Below are positions 6,850 to 7,123 of a stretch of DNA of 7,123 bases, piece after piece. The position numbers were made by a program, and so were the translations under genes. A model generated the notes under the pieces. That model was not told the origin of the DNA. It made no database searches and saw only the letters and a list, made by a program, of their open reading frames with translations. Origin of the DNA: Aphodosoma sp045600865. GTDB taxonomy: Bacteria > Bacteroidota > Bacteroidia > Bacteroidales > Paludibacteraceae. The stretch is taken from assembly GCA_045600865.1 (NCBI GenBank), contig JAZRYS010000102.1, forward strand, positions 1-7,123, given 5' to 3'. Positions within the stretch are counted from its first letter, which is position 1. The number at the start of each line of letters is the position of its first letter.

Positions 6850-6999
6850 TTAATAGACAACCTTGATGGTCTGCTCCTGCTTGCCATGGACAACTACCAT
6901 GTAGATGCCACGGACATAGAGGTTGTATTCCATACGAGTGTCATGGAGGCAGAATTTGCCTCCATTATCGTTGTGAATATTAAAGGGTGGTTCTATTAA
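6850..6999 (-). pseudogene. 3' remnant of a secreted-protein gene (type IX sorting-domain-like C-terminus)
   Basis: An open frame of 49 codons ends in TAA at 6852-6850, 24 nt before the terminator stem. Its end, YNLYVRGIYMVVVHGKQEQT then IKVVY, resembles the last strands of Bacteroidota type IX secretion C-terminal domains ('...l..GiY.v.v.....kvvk'). There is no plausible start: the only ATG (6930) would give 27 residues, and an in-frame stop lies at 7002-7000. The frame is lost within 5 nt of the inverted repeat at 7005-7121, so I infer that a larger gene was interrupted or deleted there. The well-placed terminator supports a formerly real gene. The domain assignment rests on a short stretch and is moderate. 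Confidence 0.5.
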
Positions 7000-7004
7000 T
7001 TATG

Positions 7005-7121
7005 TTGAGACGATTTTGAAGTTTATTTTTAGCAGATTGCTGTGCGGAGGGAGGGAGCAATGCGGGCATTGTGACCGACAGACAATCAGCAAGATGCAAA
7101 AATAAACTCAAAAGCGTCCAA
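7005..7121. repeat. Long imperfect inverted repeat (possible MITE, IS end or intergenic repeat element)
   Basis: The left arm (7005-7042, 38 nt) and the reverse complement of the right arm (7087-7121, 35 nt) match at about 32 of 35 aligned positions. The left arm has three extra single bases. Shared blocks include GTTTATTTTT, GCA and TTGCTG. The 44-nt centre is G-rich (GGAGGGAGGGAG) and holds a smaller hairpin, CAATG-CGGG-CATTG (7058-7071). No transposase is visible, and the outer side of the right arm is at the window edge, so target-site duplications cannot be judged. It could be a miniature transposable element, an IS terminus or a family-specific intergenic repeat. A minus-strand TATTTTTG (7104-7097) resembles a -7 box, but its -33 would be outside the window. 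Confidence 0.7.
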
Positions 7122-7123
7122 TT

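Noticed and set aside
6980..7069. 29-codon minus-strand frame starting MPALLPPSAQQSAK inside the inverted repeat
   Set aside because: It is short, of low complexity and built from the repeat centre and left arm. No motif or convincing promoter is visible.

Overview
This window looks like DNA from a Bacteroidota member, most likely order Bacteroidales (Prevotella- or Bacteroides-like, gut, rumen or oral type). The evidence is a TTTG-N19-TAnnTTTG promoter of the Bacteroides sigma type, AT-rich translation starts without a Shine-Dalgarno sequence, a PF09820-type AAA-ATPase/PD-(D/E)XK gene, a C10 (streptopain-type) secreted protease, and 'GTYYDT...GCDS' surface-protein repeats. All recognisable genes are on the minus strand. 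I found no supported gene on the plus strand.

Layout, in the direction of transcription (right to left). At 7005-7121 there is a long imperfect inverted repeat with a GC-rich centre. It abuts a short open frame (6999-6850) that resembles only the last ~40 residues of a secreted Bacteroidota protein (type IX-type C-terminal sorting domain). This reads as the 3' remnant of a lost or interrupted gene. A strong intrinsic terminator (6826-6795) follows, and directly after it a textbook Bacteroides-type promoter (6785-6754). That promoter drives a ~531-residue AAA-ATPase-like/PD-(D/E)XK protein (6730-5135). Only 2 nt after its stop codon begins a very large secreted protein (5132 to beyond position 1, at least 1710 residues, no stop in frame).

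The large protein has a signal peptide, a propeptide and a C10 cysteine protease domain with Cys177 and His327. Its tail contains two [InlB-B-like repeat + beta-sandwich] units, a MAM/cleaved-adhesin-like sandwich, about five tandem beta-rich modules and at least two 'GCDS'-type repeats. Two of the tandem modules are nearly identical at DNA level. The C-terminus, where a sorting signal would be expected, lies outside the window.

The tight ATPase-protease junction, and the lack of any promoter I could find between the two genes, suggest one transcript starting near 6748. A functional link between a cytoplasmic ATPase/nuclease-like protein and an exported protease is not established. The ATPase family is often multicopy in these genomes and may have arrived independently. 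The most unusual items are the protease architecture, this gene pairing, and the inverted repeat next to the gene remnant.
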